Positions 31,810-38,322 of a stretch of DNA of 38,322 bases are shown one piece after another (positions within the stretch are counted from its first letter, which is position 1; each line of letters starts with the position of its first letter). Source of the DNA: JBBREP01 sp036501845 (GTDB taxonomy: Bacteria; Actinomycetota; Acidimicrobiia; IMCC26256; PALSA-610); assembly GCA_036501845.1 (NCBI GenBank), contig DASXZO010000053.1:1-38322 (forward strand), given 5' to 3'. Under the pieces are notes generated by a model, which searched no databases, was not told the origin of the DNA, and was given only the letters and a program-made list of their open reading frames with translations. Position numbers and translations under genes: made by a program.

Positions 31810-32007
31810 GTGCAGGGGGTAGTCACACAATTCGACGGCCACATCGGCCGCGGTGTGGTGGTCACCGCCAACGGCACGCAGTACGGCTTCCATTGCGTGC
31901 AGATCGCCGACGGCTCGCGCGCCATCGCCGTCGGCACCGAAGTGGAGTTCGCGGTGGTCCCAGGCCCGCTCGGCCAATGGGAAGCCGCCCAAATCCGCCC
32001 CCAATGA
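31810..32007 (+). CDS. Small cold-shock-like OB-fold protein
   Basis: A 65-residue protein starting GTG 31810. GVVTQFDGHIGRGVV resembles the beta1-beta2 of cold-shock domains (usual G-x-V-K-W-F), and FHCVQIADGSRAIAVGTEVEF resembles the FHxxxI-x-GxRxxxxGxxVxF core. RNP1 and RNP2 aromatic residues are mostly absent, so nucleic-acid binding is uncertain. It is 4 bases after hisG and convergent with the DUF1844 gene, 7 bases away. Confidence 0.7.
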   Translation: MQGVVTQFDGHIGRGVVVTANGTQYGFHCVQIADGSRAIAVGTEVEFAVVPGPLGQWEAAQIRPQ

Positions 32008-32014
32008 AGGTGGG

Positions 32015-32452
32015 TCAGCTGTCGGCGACCTGGACGTAGAGCATCTGGATCTGGCTCAGGGCGTCGCGCAGGGTTTGTTCGTGCTCGCTGAAACGTGCGC
32101 CGAGCCCGTCGACGAGCGCGGCCATGGCGTCGATCGCCACCCCGGCCTGCACCAGGTCGGCCGAGGGGACTCGGCCCTGCGCGTCGGGCGGCGAGGCGAC
32201 GCCCATGTACACGAGCGAGAGCTCGAACAGCTGCACCGCGTGATTGGCGACGATGTCGATCGCCGGTGTGGCCCGGATCTGCGCCTGCACCTCACGGATC
32301 GCTTCGAGCTCCTCGGCCGACACCGGCACGCCACCCGGGTCGTCTTCGAGCTCGGGCCCCGGCGCAGGCGCAGGCGCGGGAGCCGCAGCCCCGGCCCGTG
32401 GGTCGTCGTCGGGGAGTCGATGTTCGCCGCCCGGCGTCCAGATGCTGCTCAT
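32015..32452 (-). CDS. DUF1844-domain protein
   Basis: Minus-strand 145-residue protein. A disordered Pro/Ala-rich N-terminal segment (about 1-40) precedes a helical region. DIVANHAVQLFELSLVYMGV, DLVQAGVAIDAMAALVDGL and EHEQTLRDALSQIQMLYV match the layout of the DUF1844 family, small cytoplasmic helical proteins of unknown function often found next to infC in actinobacteria. Start ATG at 32452. It is divergent from the infC transcript and convergent with the cold-shock-like gene. Confidence 0.78.
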   Translation of the reverse strand: MSSIWTPGGEHRLPDDDPRAGAAAPAPAPAPGPELEDDPGGVPVSAEELEAIREVQAQIRATPAIDIVANHAVQLFELSLVYMGVASPPDAQGRVPSADLVQAGVAIDAMAALVDGLGARFSEHEQTLRDALSQIQMLYVQVADS

Positions 32453-32700
32453 CGGGCCAGGCTAACGAGTGCGCCCCTACGGCCCTGGTAGCCTGAGATC
32501 TGACAATCGAGAGGGAAGCGGGTCACTACGACCCCACCCGTCCGGTCACACCCAGTGTGCGTGCCGCGGCGGGTCTACCCCGTTTGACACCACGGCCGAG
32601 CGAGTTCGATTCGGCCGCGGTACCTCGACGACGGTGGGCTTTCCAACGAGCCCGCCGTCGTATCGCGACGGCGGCCAGACACCAAGGGAGTGATGCCGCA
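32453..32700 (+). promoter_or_regulatory. Structured infC leader
   Basis: The 248 bp before the probable infC start hold no gene. Three inverted repeats are visible: GGGTC (32520-32524)/GACCC (32530-32534); CGGCCGA (32593-32599)/TCGGCCG (32611-32617); and the 13-bp ACGACGGTGGGCT (32628-32640)/AGCCCGCCGTCGT (32649-32661) with one G-U pair and an 8-nt loop. A perfect -35 hexamer TTGACA (32584-32589) has TCGATT 16 bp later; TAGCCT (32489-32494) is another possible -10. The SD AAGGGAG is at 32684-32690. Confidence 0.55.
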
Positions 32701-33333
32701 ATCGCTGCAGAGGATGCCCGGATCAACGAACGGATTCGTGCCCGTTCGGTCCGATTGATCGGAAGCGCCGGAGAACAACTCGGCGTCGTGGAAACGCCGA
32801 AGGCGCTGTCGATCGCCCGTGAGGCCGGCCTCGATCTGGTCGAGGTGGCCGCCAATGCCGAGCCACCGGTCGCCCGGATCATGGACTTCGGCAAGTATCG
32901 CTACGAGCAGGACCAAAAGCGCAAGGAGAGTCGCAAGAAGGCCTCGAACGTCATCATCAAGGAGATGAAGTTCCGGCCCAAGATCGACGAGCACGACTAC
33001 ACGACCAAGATGAAGCACGTCGAGCGCTTCCTGCAAGAAGGGTCGAAGGTCAAGCTCACGATCATGTTCCGCGGTCGTGAAATGGCGCACCCCGACCTCG
33101 GTCGCCGCATCCTCGAGCGGGTTGCCGACCAGGTGAAGGAATTCGCCATGATCGAGGCGCACCCACGCCAGGACGGCCGCAACATGACGATGGTCCTCAA
33201 CCCGATCCGAAAGCCCGCGCCGCGCCGAGCCAAACCGGCCGCAGCGCCAGCAGCCGCAGCCGCGGCTCCGGCGCCCACTTCGGAACCCGCAGCCGCCGCG
33301 GCGGCACCGGCGCCCGAAGCCGCCACCGGCTGA
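32701..33333 (+). CDS. infC: Translation initiation factor IF-3, probable AUC start
   Basis: A factor of about 210 residues promoting start-codon fidelity and subunit dissociation. IAAEDARINERIRARSVRLI opens the N-domain (usual start M-x-x-x-x-R-I-N). The linker has FGKYRYEQDQKRKESRKKAS, then KEMKFRPKIDEHDYTTKMKH and VKLTIMFRGREMAHPDLG. A 30-residue Ala/Pro-rich C-terminal tail is extra. No ATG or GTG lies at the expected N-terminus. ATC 32701 is preceded by AAGGGAG (10 nt) and is preferred over GTG 32557 or TTG 32584, which lack an SD and lie in the leader. IF-3 genes with AUU or AUC starts are known in other bacteria. Confidence 0.9.
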   Translation: MAAEDARINERIRARSVRLIGSAGEQLGVVETPKALSIAREAGLDLVEVAANAEPPVARIMDFGKYRYEQDQKRKESRKKASNVIIKEMKFRPKIDEHDYTTKMKHVERFLQEGSKVKLTIMFRGREMAHPDLGRRILERVADQVKEFAMIEAHPRQDGRNMTMVLNPIRKPAPRRAKPAAAPAAAAAAPAPTSEPAAAAAAPAPEAATG

Positions 33334-33405
33334 GCACCACCCACAACCGCACACTTCACGCCCGCCCACCGACGCCAACTCACCGATGACCGGGAGCGCC
33401 GTCCC

Positions 33406-33600
33406 ATGCCCAAGATGAAGACGAACCGCAGCGCGGCCAAGCGCTTCAAGCTCACCGGCTCCGGTCTGATCCGGCGCCGCCAAGCGAACCGCCACCACAA
33501 GATGGAGCACAAGCCCACGACGCGCGCACGCCGTCTCGACGGTGAGCGCACCGTCGAGGGCAAGCACCGGCGGCACGTCCACAAGCTGCTCGGCAACTGA
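33406..33600 (+). CDS. rpmI: Ribosomal protein bL35
   Basis: A 64-residue basic protein with the bL35 pattern MPKMKTNRSAAKRFKLTGSG and the internal RRRQANRHHKMEHKPTTRAR. Full length for the family. Between infC (72 bases) and rplT (55 bases), as in most bacteria. No strong SD is visible upstream of ATG 33406 (GGGAGC is the nearest). Confidence 0.95.
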   Translation: MPKMKTNRSAAKRFKLTGSGLIRRRQANRHHKMEHKPTTRARRLDGERTVEGKHRRHVHKLLGN

Positions 33601-33655
33601 CGCTCGCGCCCACCCGCCGGACGCCACGTCGCGGCTTCGAAGGAGACGAATACCC

Positions 33656-34018
33656 ATGGCACGCGTCAAGCGTTCCGTCAACAGCAAGAAGGGTCGCCGC
33701 AAGATCCTGGCCGCGGCGAAGGGCTACAACGGTTCGCGTAGCCGTCACCTGCGTGCCGCCAACGAGCAGGTCATGCACTCCGGCAAGTACGCGTTCCGCG
33801 ACCGCCGGGCCCGCAAGGGCGACATGCGCAAGCTCTGGATCGTGCGCATCAACGCGGCCTGCCGCGAGCACGACCTGAGCTACTCGCGGTTCATCGCCGG
33901 CCTGCGCGCCGCGGAGGTCGACGTCGACCGCAAGATGCTGGCTGACCTCGCGGTGCGTGAGCCGCAGGTGTTTGCGCAGCTCGTCGGAGTAGCTCGCGGG
34001 GCACTCACCGCAGCTTGA
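33656..34018 (+). CDS. rplT: Ribosomal protein bL20
   Basis: A 120-residue protein starting MARVKRSVNSKKGRRKILAA, then NEQVMHSGKYAFRDRRARKG, the exact bL20 layout (N-terminal basic arm, C-terminal globular part FIAGLRAAEVDVDRKMLADL). In some bacteria bL20 represses the infC-rpmI-rplT operon by binding the leader; the infC leader hairpin is a candidate target. AAGGAG at 33640-33645 is 10 nt from ATG 33656. The stop overlaps the TTG of the next gene. Confidence 0.96.
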   Translation: MARVKRSVNSKKGRRKILAAAKGYNGSRSRHLRAANEQVMHSGKYAFRDRRARKGDMRKLWIVRINAACREHDLSYSRFIAGLRAAEVDVDRKMLADLAVREPQVFAQLVGVARGALTAA

Positions 34019-34809
34019 CCGCGCCCGCGCTCGGCGCCCGTCACCGCGAGCTGACGCGCCTGCGGGTGCTCGCGCGCGACCGCGGCGAGCGCGACAACGC
34101 AGGCCTGGTGGTGATCGACGGGCCACGCGCGGTCGACGGCGCCTTGGCGCGTCACGCGACGATCGAGACGATCTACGTCGACGCCGACGCGCACGGCGCT
34201 GCGGCCGACGTCGCGCGACGCGCAGCCGACAGCGGTGCGCGCGTGCGCGAGGTGGCGCCGGGCGCGCTCGAACGGGCCGGCGACGTGCGCACGAACGCGG
34301 GCCTGATCGCGCTGGCGCGCCGACCGGTTCCACCGACGCGAGCCGCGCTCGCGCACGGTGCGTGCTGGCTCGTGTGCCCCGAGATCGGCGACCCCGGCAA
34401 CCTCGGCGCGCTCCTCCGCTCGGCCGAGGCCGCGGGCGCGGCGGGAATCGTCATCGGGCCCGGATCGGCGGATGTTTACAATCCGAAGTCCGTCCGCGCG
34501 TCGGCCGGGGCCGTGTTCGGGATCACCGTGCTGGAGGACGACATCGTGGCGGTGCTGAGCGAGCTCGCAACGCACGGTGTGCAGCGGGTCGGCGCGGTCG
34601 CCCGTGGTGGCGTGGCGTCCTGGTCGTGCCGCTTCGCGCCACGAGTCGCGCTCGTGCTCGGCCACGAGACACGCGGGCTGGACCATTTGGACATTGACGA
34701 GCGCGTCTCGATCCCGATGGCCGGCGCGGCCGAGTCGTTGAACGTCGCCGCGGCCGCAACGGTGCTGCTGTTCGAAGTGGCGCGGCGCAGGGCTCAGGTG
34801 CACACGTGA
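34015..34809 (+). CDS. TrmH/SpoU-family RNA 2'-O-methyltransferase
   Basis: A 264-residue SPOUT-class enzyme. Motif 1 DPGNLGALLRSAEAAGA, the region NPKSVRASAGAVF, motif 2 LVLGHETRGLD and motif 3 SIPMAGAAESLNVAAAATVLLFE are all present. N-terminal about 80 residues form the RNA-binding L30e-like substrate domain (VIDGPRAVDGAL). Likely methylates a 23S rRNA ribose; exact nucleotide unknown. Start TTG 34015 overlaps the rplT stop; the stop overlaps pheS. The position between rplT and pheS is common in actinobacteria. Confidence 0.92.
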   Translation: MTAPALGARHRELTRLRVLARDRGERDNAGLVVIDGPRAVDGALARHATIETIYVDADAHGAAADVARRAADSGARVREVAPGALERAGDVRTNAGLIALARRPVPPTRAALAHGACWLVCPEIGDPGNLGALLRSAEAAGAAGIVIGPGSADVYNPKSVRASAGAVFGITVLEDDIVAVLSELATHGVQRVGAVARGGVASWSCRFAPRVALVLGHETRGLDHLDIDERVSIPMAGAAESLNVAAAATVLLFEVARRRAQVHT

Positions 34810-35855
34810 ACGCCCCGAACAGTGCCGGCGAGCTGATCGCGCGGGCCAACGAGGCGGCCGCCGAGGGCGAGCGCGCCGTTGCCGATGCGGGCGATCTCGC
34901 CGCGCTCGGCGATGTGGAGCGCACCTATGTGAAGGGCACGCTCGCCGACATCAAGAAGTCGATCAAAGCCGTCGACGCGGCCGATCGAGCCCGGGTCGGC
35001 CAGGCGCTCACCGCGGCCGAACGACGGGTGCGCGCCGCGATCGAGGTGCGAAAGGCCGACATCGCCAAAGGCGCGCGTGAGGCCGCGGCACGTGATCGGG
35101 CCGACCTCACCGCGCTCGGGTCGTCGTACGAGCGGGGCCACCTCCACCCGCTCACCCAAGCATGGCGCGAGCTCGAAGACATCTTCATCGGGCTCGGTTA
35201 CCAGGTGTATTACGGCCGCGAGGTCGAAGACGACTGGCACAACTTCGAGGCGCTCAACTTCCCGCCCGACCACCCGGCGCGCGCCATGCAGGACACGCTC
35301 TACGTCGACCTCGGTGAGGCCGAGCAGGTGATGCTGCGCACGCAGACGAGCAACTGCCAGATCCGCTTGATGGAGACGCAGGAACCGCCCATCTACGCGG
35401 TGATGCCGGGCCGCGTGTTCCGGCGCGAAACCTTGGACGCGCGCCACTCGCCGGTGTTCCATCAGATCGAAGCGCTCGTGGTCGACCGGCACATCACCAT
35501 GGGCGATCTCATGGGCACGATCGACGTGTTCTTCCGAGCCCTGTTCGGCGACGTCGAGGCCCGCTTCCTGCCGAGCTACTTCCCGTTCACCGAACCGTCG
35601 GCCGAGCTCACCACGTCGTGCCCGTTCTGCCACAAGGCAGGCTGTCGCGTGTGCTCGCACACCGGATGGATCGAGCTCGGCGGCTGCGGCATGGTGGATC
35701 CCAACGTGTTCCGCAACGTCGGTCTCGACCCCGAGGAGTGGAGCGGCTTCGCGTTCGGCTTCGGTATCGACCGCATCCCACTGTTGCGCAACGAGATCGA
35801 CACGCTGCACACCTTGCTGTGGGACAACGACATCCGCTTCCTCACGCAGTTCTGA
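34806..35855 (+). CDS. pheS: Phenylalanyl-tRNA synthetase alpha subunit
   Basis: A 349-residue class II aminoacyl-tRNA synthetase subunit. An N-terminal coiled-coil (about 1-100) binds tRNA. The catalytic core starts SYERGHLHPLTQAWRELEDIF, then FEALNFPPDHPARAMQDTLY (motif 2 region), RTQTSNCQIRLME, GRVFRRETLDARHSPVFHQIE and FGFGIDRIPLLRN (motif 3). The insert CPFCHKAGCRVC is a putative zinc-binding cysteine cluster seen in some PheS. GTG 34806 overlaps the preceding stop by 4 bases. Confidence 0.96.
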   Translation: MNAPNSAGELIARANEAAAEGERAVADAGDLAALGDVERTYVKGTLADIKKSIKAVDAADRARVGQALTAAERRVRAAIEVRKADIAKGAREAAARDRADLTALGSSYERGHLHPLTQAWRELEDIFIGLGYQVYYGREVEDDWHNFEALNFPPDHPARAMQDTLYVDLGEAEQVMLRTQTSNCQIRLMETQEPPIYAVMPGRVFRRETLDARHSPVFHQIEALVVDRHITMGDLMGTIDVFFRALFGDVEARFLPSYFPFTEPSAELTTSCPFCHKAGCRVCSHTGWIELGGCGMVDPNVFRNVGLDPEEWSGFAFGFGIDRIPLLRNEIDTLHTLLWDNDIRFLTQF

Positions 35856-35892
35856 CCGACCACTCCAAGACGGCTCGACCACACGAATCGAC

Positions 35893-38307
35893 ATGCGCGC
35901 ACCGCTTTCCTGGATCCGTGACTTCACACCGCTCGACGACTCGGTCGCGAGCGCGGCCACGATCGCCGACGCCCTGAACCAGCTCGGGCTCGAAGTCGAG
36001 GCGATCGAACAACCCGGCGCCGAGATCAACGGTGTGATCGCGGCACGCATTCTCGACGTGTTGCCGCACCCCGACGCCGACAAGATCCGCCTCGCCGACA
36101 TCGACTACGGCAGCGGCCAGAAGCGCGTCGTGTGCGGCGCACCGAACATCGCGGCCGGAATGGTGGTGCCGTTCGCACAAGTGGGTGCGGTGCTCCCCGG
36201 CGACTTCAAGATCACCAAGCGCAAGATCCGTGGTGTGGTGAGCGAAGGCATGTTGTGCTCGGCGCGCGAGCTGGGCCTCGGCGAAGATCACGACGGCATC
36301 CTCCCGCTCGACGGCGGCACCGAGCTCGGACGCGACGTTCGTGAGGTGCTCGGCCTCGACGACACGATCTTCGACGTGTCGGTCACCACGAACCGCCCCG
36401 ACGCCATGGGCGTGGTCGGCGTAGCGCGTGAGCTTGCTGCGCACTTCGGGTTGCCCTTCAGCGTGCCCGAGCCGCTGCGGGCGGCTGCGACAGTTCCCGA
36501 CCGTATCGACGACATCACTGCAGTGGTCGAGGCACCGCAGCGCTGCCCGCGCCTCGTGTTGCGCGCTGCGCGCGTCGCGATCGGCCCGTCGCCCGAGTGG
36601 CTGCAGCGGCGGCTCACGCTCGCGGGCATGCGCCCGATCAGCAACGTCGTCGACGTCACGAACTACGTGCTGCTCGAACGCTGCCGGCCGCTGCATGCGT
36701 TCGACCTCGGCCGTCTCGCCGGTCGTGGGCTGGTGGTGCGCCTCGCCGACGAAGGCGAACCCATGACCACGCTCGACGGCATCGACCGCACGCTCACCGC
36801 GAACGAGCTATTGATCTGCGACGCCGAGCGCCGGCCGCAAGCCATTGCCGGCATCATGGGTGGCCGCGACAGCGAAGTCGACGAGCGCACCACCGAGATC
36901 CTGCTCGAGTCGGCCTACTTCTCACCCGGCGGCATCTCACGGTCGAGCAAGCGCCTCGGCCTGCGTTCGGAAGCGAGCGCGCGCTTCGAGCGCGGCATCG
37001 ATCCGAACGGCTGCGACGCCGGTGCCGACCGGTCCATCGAGTTACTGCGCGAAGTCGCGTCGGCCGACGCCGCCGACACCGCGATCGACATCTATCCCGA
37101 GCCGGTCGAGCGGCCGCGAGTCACGGTGCGCACCGCGCGTGTCAACGCCATGCTCGGCACCGAGCTCGACACCGCGGGTGTGCGCGAGTTGCTCGCGCCG
37201 CTCGGCATCGACGTGGAGCCGGCCGCCGAGCCCGACACCACAGTGACCGTGTGCCCCACATGGCGTCCCGACCTCGAGCGCGAGATCGACCTGGTGGAGG
37301 AGGTGGCGCGCCGTTTCGGGTTGCAGAACATTCGCCGCACGGTGGCGTCGGCGCCGCCGGGAAGCGTCGGCCGGCTCACGCCTCAGCAGCGCGAGCGCCG
37401 GCTCGTGGCCGATGTGCTCGCGGGGGCCGGTTACGCCGAGGCACTCACGATGCCCCTCGTGGCGCCGTCCGACCTCACGGCCGTCGGCGTGTCGCTCGAA
37501 CGCGCGGTGCGCGTGGCCAACCCGTTGCGTGCCGAGGAGTCGGTGCTGCGCGCCAGCCTGCGCCCCGCGCTGCTCGCGGCGGTGGCGCGCAACGCGGCGC
37601 GCGGCAACGCCGATGTCGCGCTGTTCGAGATGGGCACCGTGTTCGACGCGCCCATCGACGACGAGCTACTCCCGAACGAGCGCGCCCTGGTGGCCGGTCT
37701 GCGCGCCGGCCGCTTCCGGCTCCCGCCCCGCCGCGACGCGCGCGATGTCGAGGTGGCCGACGCGGTCGACGCCGTGCACGCGATCGCCACGGCCATGCGG
37801 CTGGCATCGGTGCGCATCGTGCCCGACTCGTCGATCCCAGGGCTGCACCCGGCTCGAGCTGCGCGCGTCGAAGTCGACGGCGCCGCGATCGGCGTGGTGG
37901 GCGAATGCGACCCCGAGGTGTTACGCCCGCTCGGCATCACCGACCCGGTCGTCGGGTTCGAGCTCGATCTCGACGCGCTCGGCGCCGGCACGCGTACTTC
38001 GGCGATCTTCCGGCCCGTGTCGACGTTCCCGCCGGCCAACATCGATCTCGCGTTCGTGGTCGCTCCCGACGTCACGGCGGCCGACATCATCGCCACGCTG
38101 CGCACCGCGGGCGGCGAACTGGTGGAGTCGGTGCGGCTCTTCGACGTGTATCGCTCCGACGAGCTCGGCCCCGAGCGCGTCAGCCTCGCCTTCACGCTGC
38201 GCTTCCGCGCGTCCGACCGCACGCTCACCGACGCCGAGATCACCGAACTCCGCACCTCGTGCATCACCGCGGTCGAACACGCGCACGCCGCAACCCTCCG
38301 CGCCTAA
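35893..38307 (+). CDS. pheT: Phenylalanyl-tRNA synthetase beta subunit
   Basis: An 804-residue partner of PheS, complete within the window. MRAPLSWIRDF opens the protein. Order: EMAP-type tRNA-binding domain (about 40-150; HPDADKIRLADIDYG, GVVSEGMLCSARELGL), B3/4 editing domain (about 200-370; RPISNVVDVTNYVLLE, HAFDLG), B5 domain (about 400-470), the class II-like core (ERRLVADVLAGAGYAEALTM, NPLRAEESVLRASLRP) and the C-terminal FDX-ACB anticodon-binding domain (about 710-804; FPPANIDLAFVV). Separated from pheS by 37 bases. Confidence 0.96.
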   Translation: MRAPLSWIRDFTPLDDSVASAATIADALNQLGLEVEAIEQPGAEINGVIAARILDVLPHPDADKIRLADIDYGSGQKRVVCGAPNIAAGMVVPFAQVGAVLPGDFKITKRKIRGVVSEGMLCSARELGLGEDHDGILPLDGGTELGRDVREVLGLDDTIFDVSVTTNRPDAMGVVGVARELAAHFGLPFSVPEPLRAAATVPDRIDDITAVVEAPQRCPRLVLRAARVAIGPSPEWLQRRLTLAGMRPISNVVDVTNYVLLERCRPLHAFDLGRLAGRGLVVRLADEGEPMTTLDGIDRTLTANELLICDAERRPQAIAGIMGGRDSEVDERTTEILLESAYFSPGGISRSSKRLGLRSEASARFERGIDPNGCDAGADRSIELLREVASADAADTAIDIYPEPVERPRVTVRTARVNAMLGTELDTAGVRELLAPLGIDVEPAAEPDTTVTVCPTWRPDLEREIDLVEEVARRFGLQNIRRTVASAPPGSVGRLTPQQRERRLVADVLAGAGYAEALTMPLVAPSDLTAVGVSLERAVRVANPLRAEESVLRASLRPALLAAVARNAARGNADVALFEMGTVFDAPIDDELLPNERALVAGLRAGRFRLPPRRDARDVEVADAVDAVHAIATAMRLASVRIVPDSSIPGLHPARAARVEVDGAAIGVVGECDPEVLRPLGITDPVVGFELDLDALGAGTRTSAIFRPVSTFPPANIDLAFVVAPDVTAADIIATLRTAGGELVESVRLFDVYRSDELGPERVSLAFTLRFRASDRTLTDAEITELRTSCITAVEHAHAATLRA

Positions 38308-38322
38308 CGCCCTATGCGTCGT

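Noticed and set aside
32557..32700. An N-terminal extension of IF-3 from GTG 32557
   Set aside because: No Shine-Dalgarno, and it would read through the leader hairpins in Arg-rich low-complexity codons; AUC 32701 is a better start.

Overview
The window is a high-GC, densely packed chromosomal segment from an actinobacterium. It carries an actinobacterial integration host factor (mIHF) beside gmk and rpoZ, a degenerate ATPase-less PriA, the order pyrR-pyrB-pyrC-carA-carB-pyrD-pyrF-mihF-gmk-rpoZ-coaBC-metK-priA-def-fmt-rsmB-rpe-ribD-ribE-ribBA-ribH, many GTG/TTG starts and many apparently leaderless genes. The protein style (CSLREA-type and FG-GAP secreted proteins, DUF222-HNH gene) fits class Acidimicrobiia (Ilumatobacter-like), but that placement is inference. 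No rRNA, tRNA, CRISPR array, insertion sequence or prophage was seen.

Layout. 1-5600 is loosely packed and accessory-like: the 3' end of a DUF4129 membrane protein, an ankyrin-repeat protein, a secreted beta-helix protein, a VOC/glyoxalase protein followed by a decayed TfoX tail, a DUF222-HNH endonuclease with an SOS box in its promoter, and a GNAT acetyltransferase. 5600-14653 is the de novo pyrimidine operon, with a PyrR RNA-binding loop directly upstream of the pyrR Shine-Dalgarno and a terminator-like hairpin inside the start of pyrR. 14650-14915 (minus strand) is an internally deleted DinB-family pseudogene. 15154-23813 is the housekeeping block mihF-gmk-rpoZ-coaBC-metK-priA-def-fmt-rsmB. 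23913-25376 encodes a secreted seven-bladed FG-GAP propeller. 25405-30155 holds rpe, a MoaB/Mog protein and the riboflavin genes ribD-ribE-ribBA-ribH. A methyltransferase, hisG and a small cold-shock-like protein follow. A convergent DUF1844 gene (minus) separates these from infC-rpmI-rplT-(SpoU methyltransferase)-pheS-pheT.

How the genes work together. pyrB, pyrC, carA/carB, pyrD and pyrF give carbamoyl phosphate to UMP, except that pyrE and a pyrK partner for the class 1B-like PyrD are not in the window. ribD/E/BA/H form a complete GTP plus ribulose-5-phosphate to riboflavin set, and rpe interconverts ribulose-5-phosphate. def and fmt act on initiator formyl-methionine. infC, rpmI, rplT, pheS and pheT serve translation.

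Most notable: (1) a 41-bp dispersed repeat, present inside carB in frame, as the C-terminus of RibBA, and in an interrupted form just upstream of and overlapping coaBC; (2) the PyrR loop/SD/hairpin arrangement; (3) a LexA box between -35 and -10 of the HNH gene; (4) a probable AUC start for infC behind a 13-bp stem-loop; (5) two gene remnants (TfoX, DinB); (6) a KstR-type operator half-overlapping the ribD promoter.
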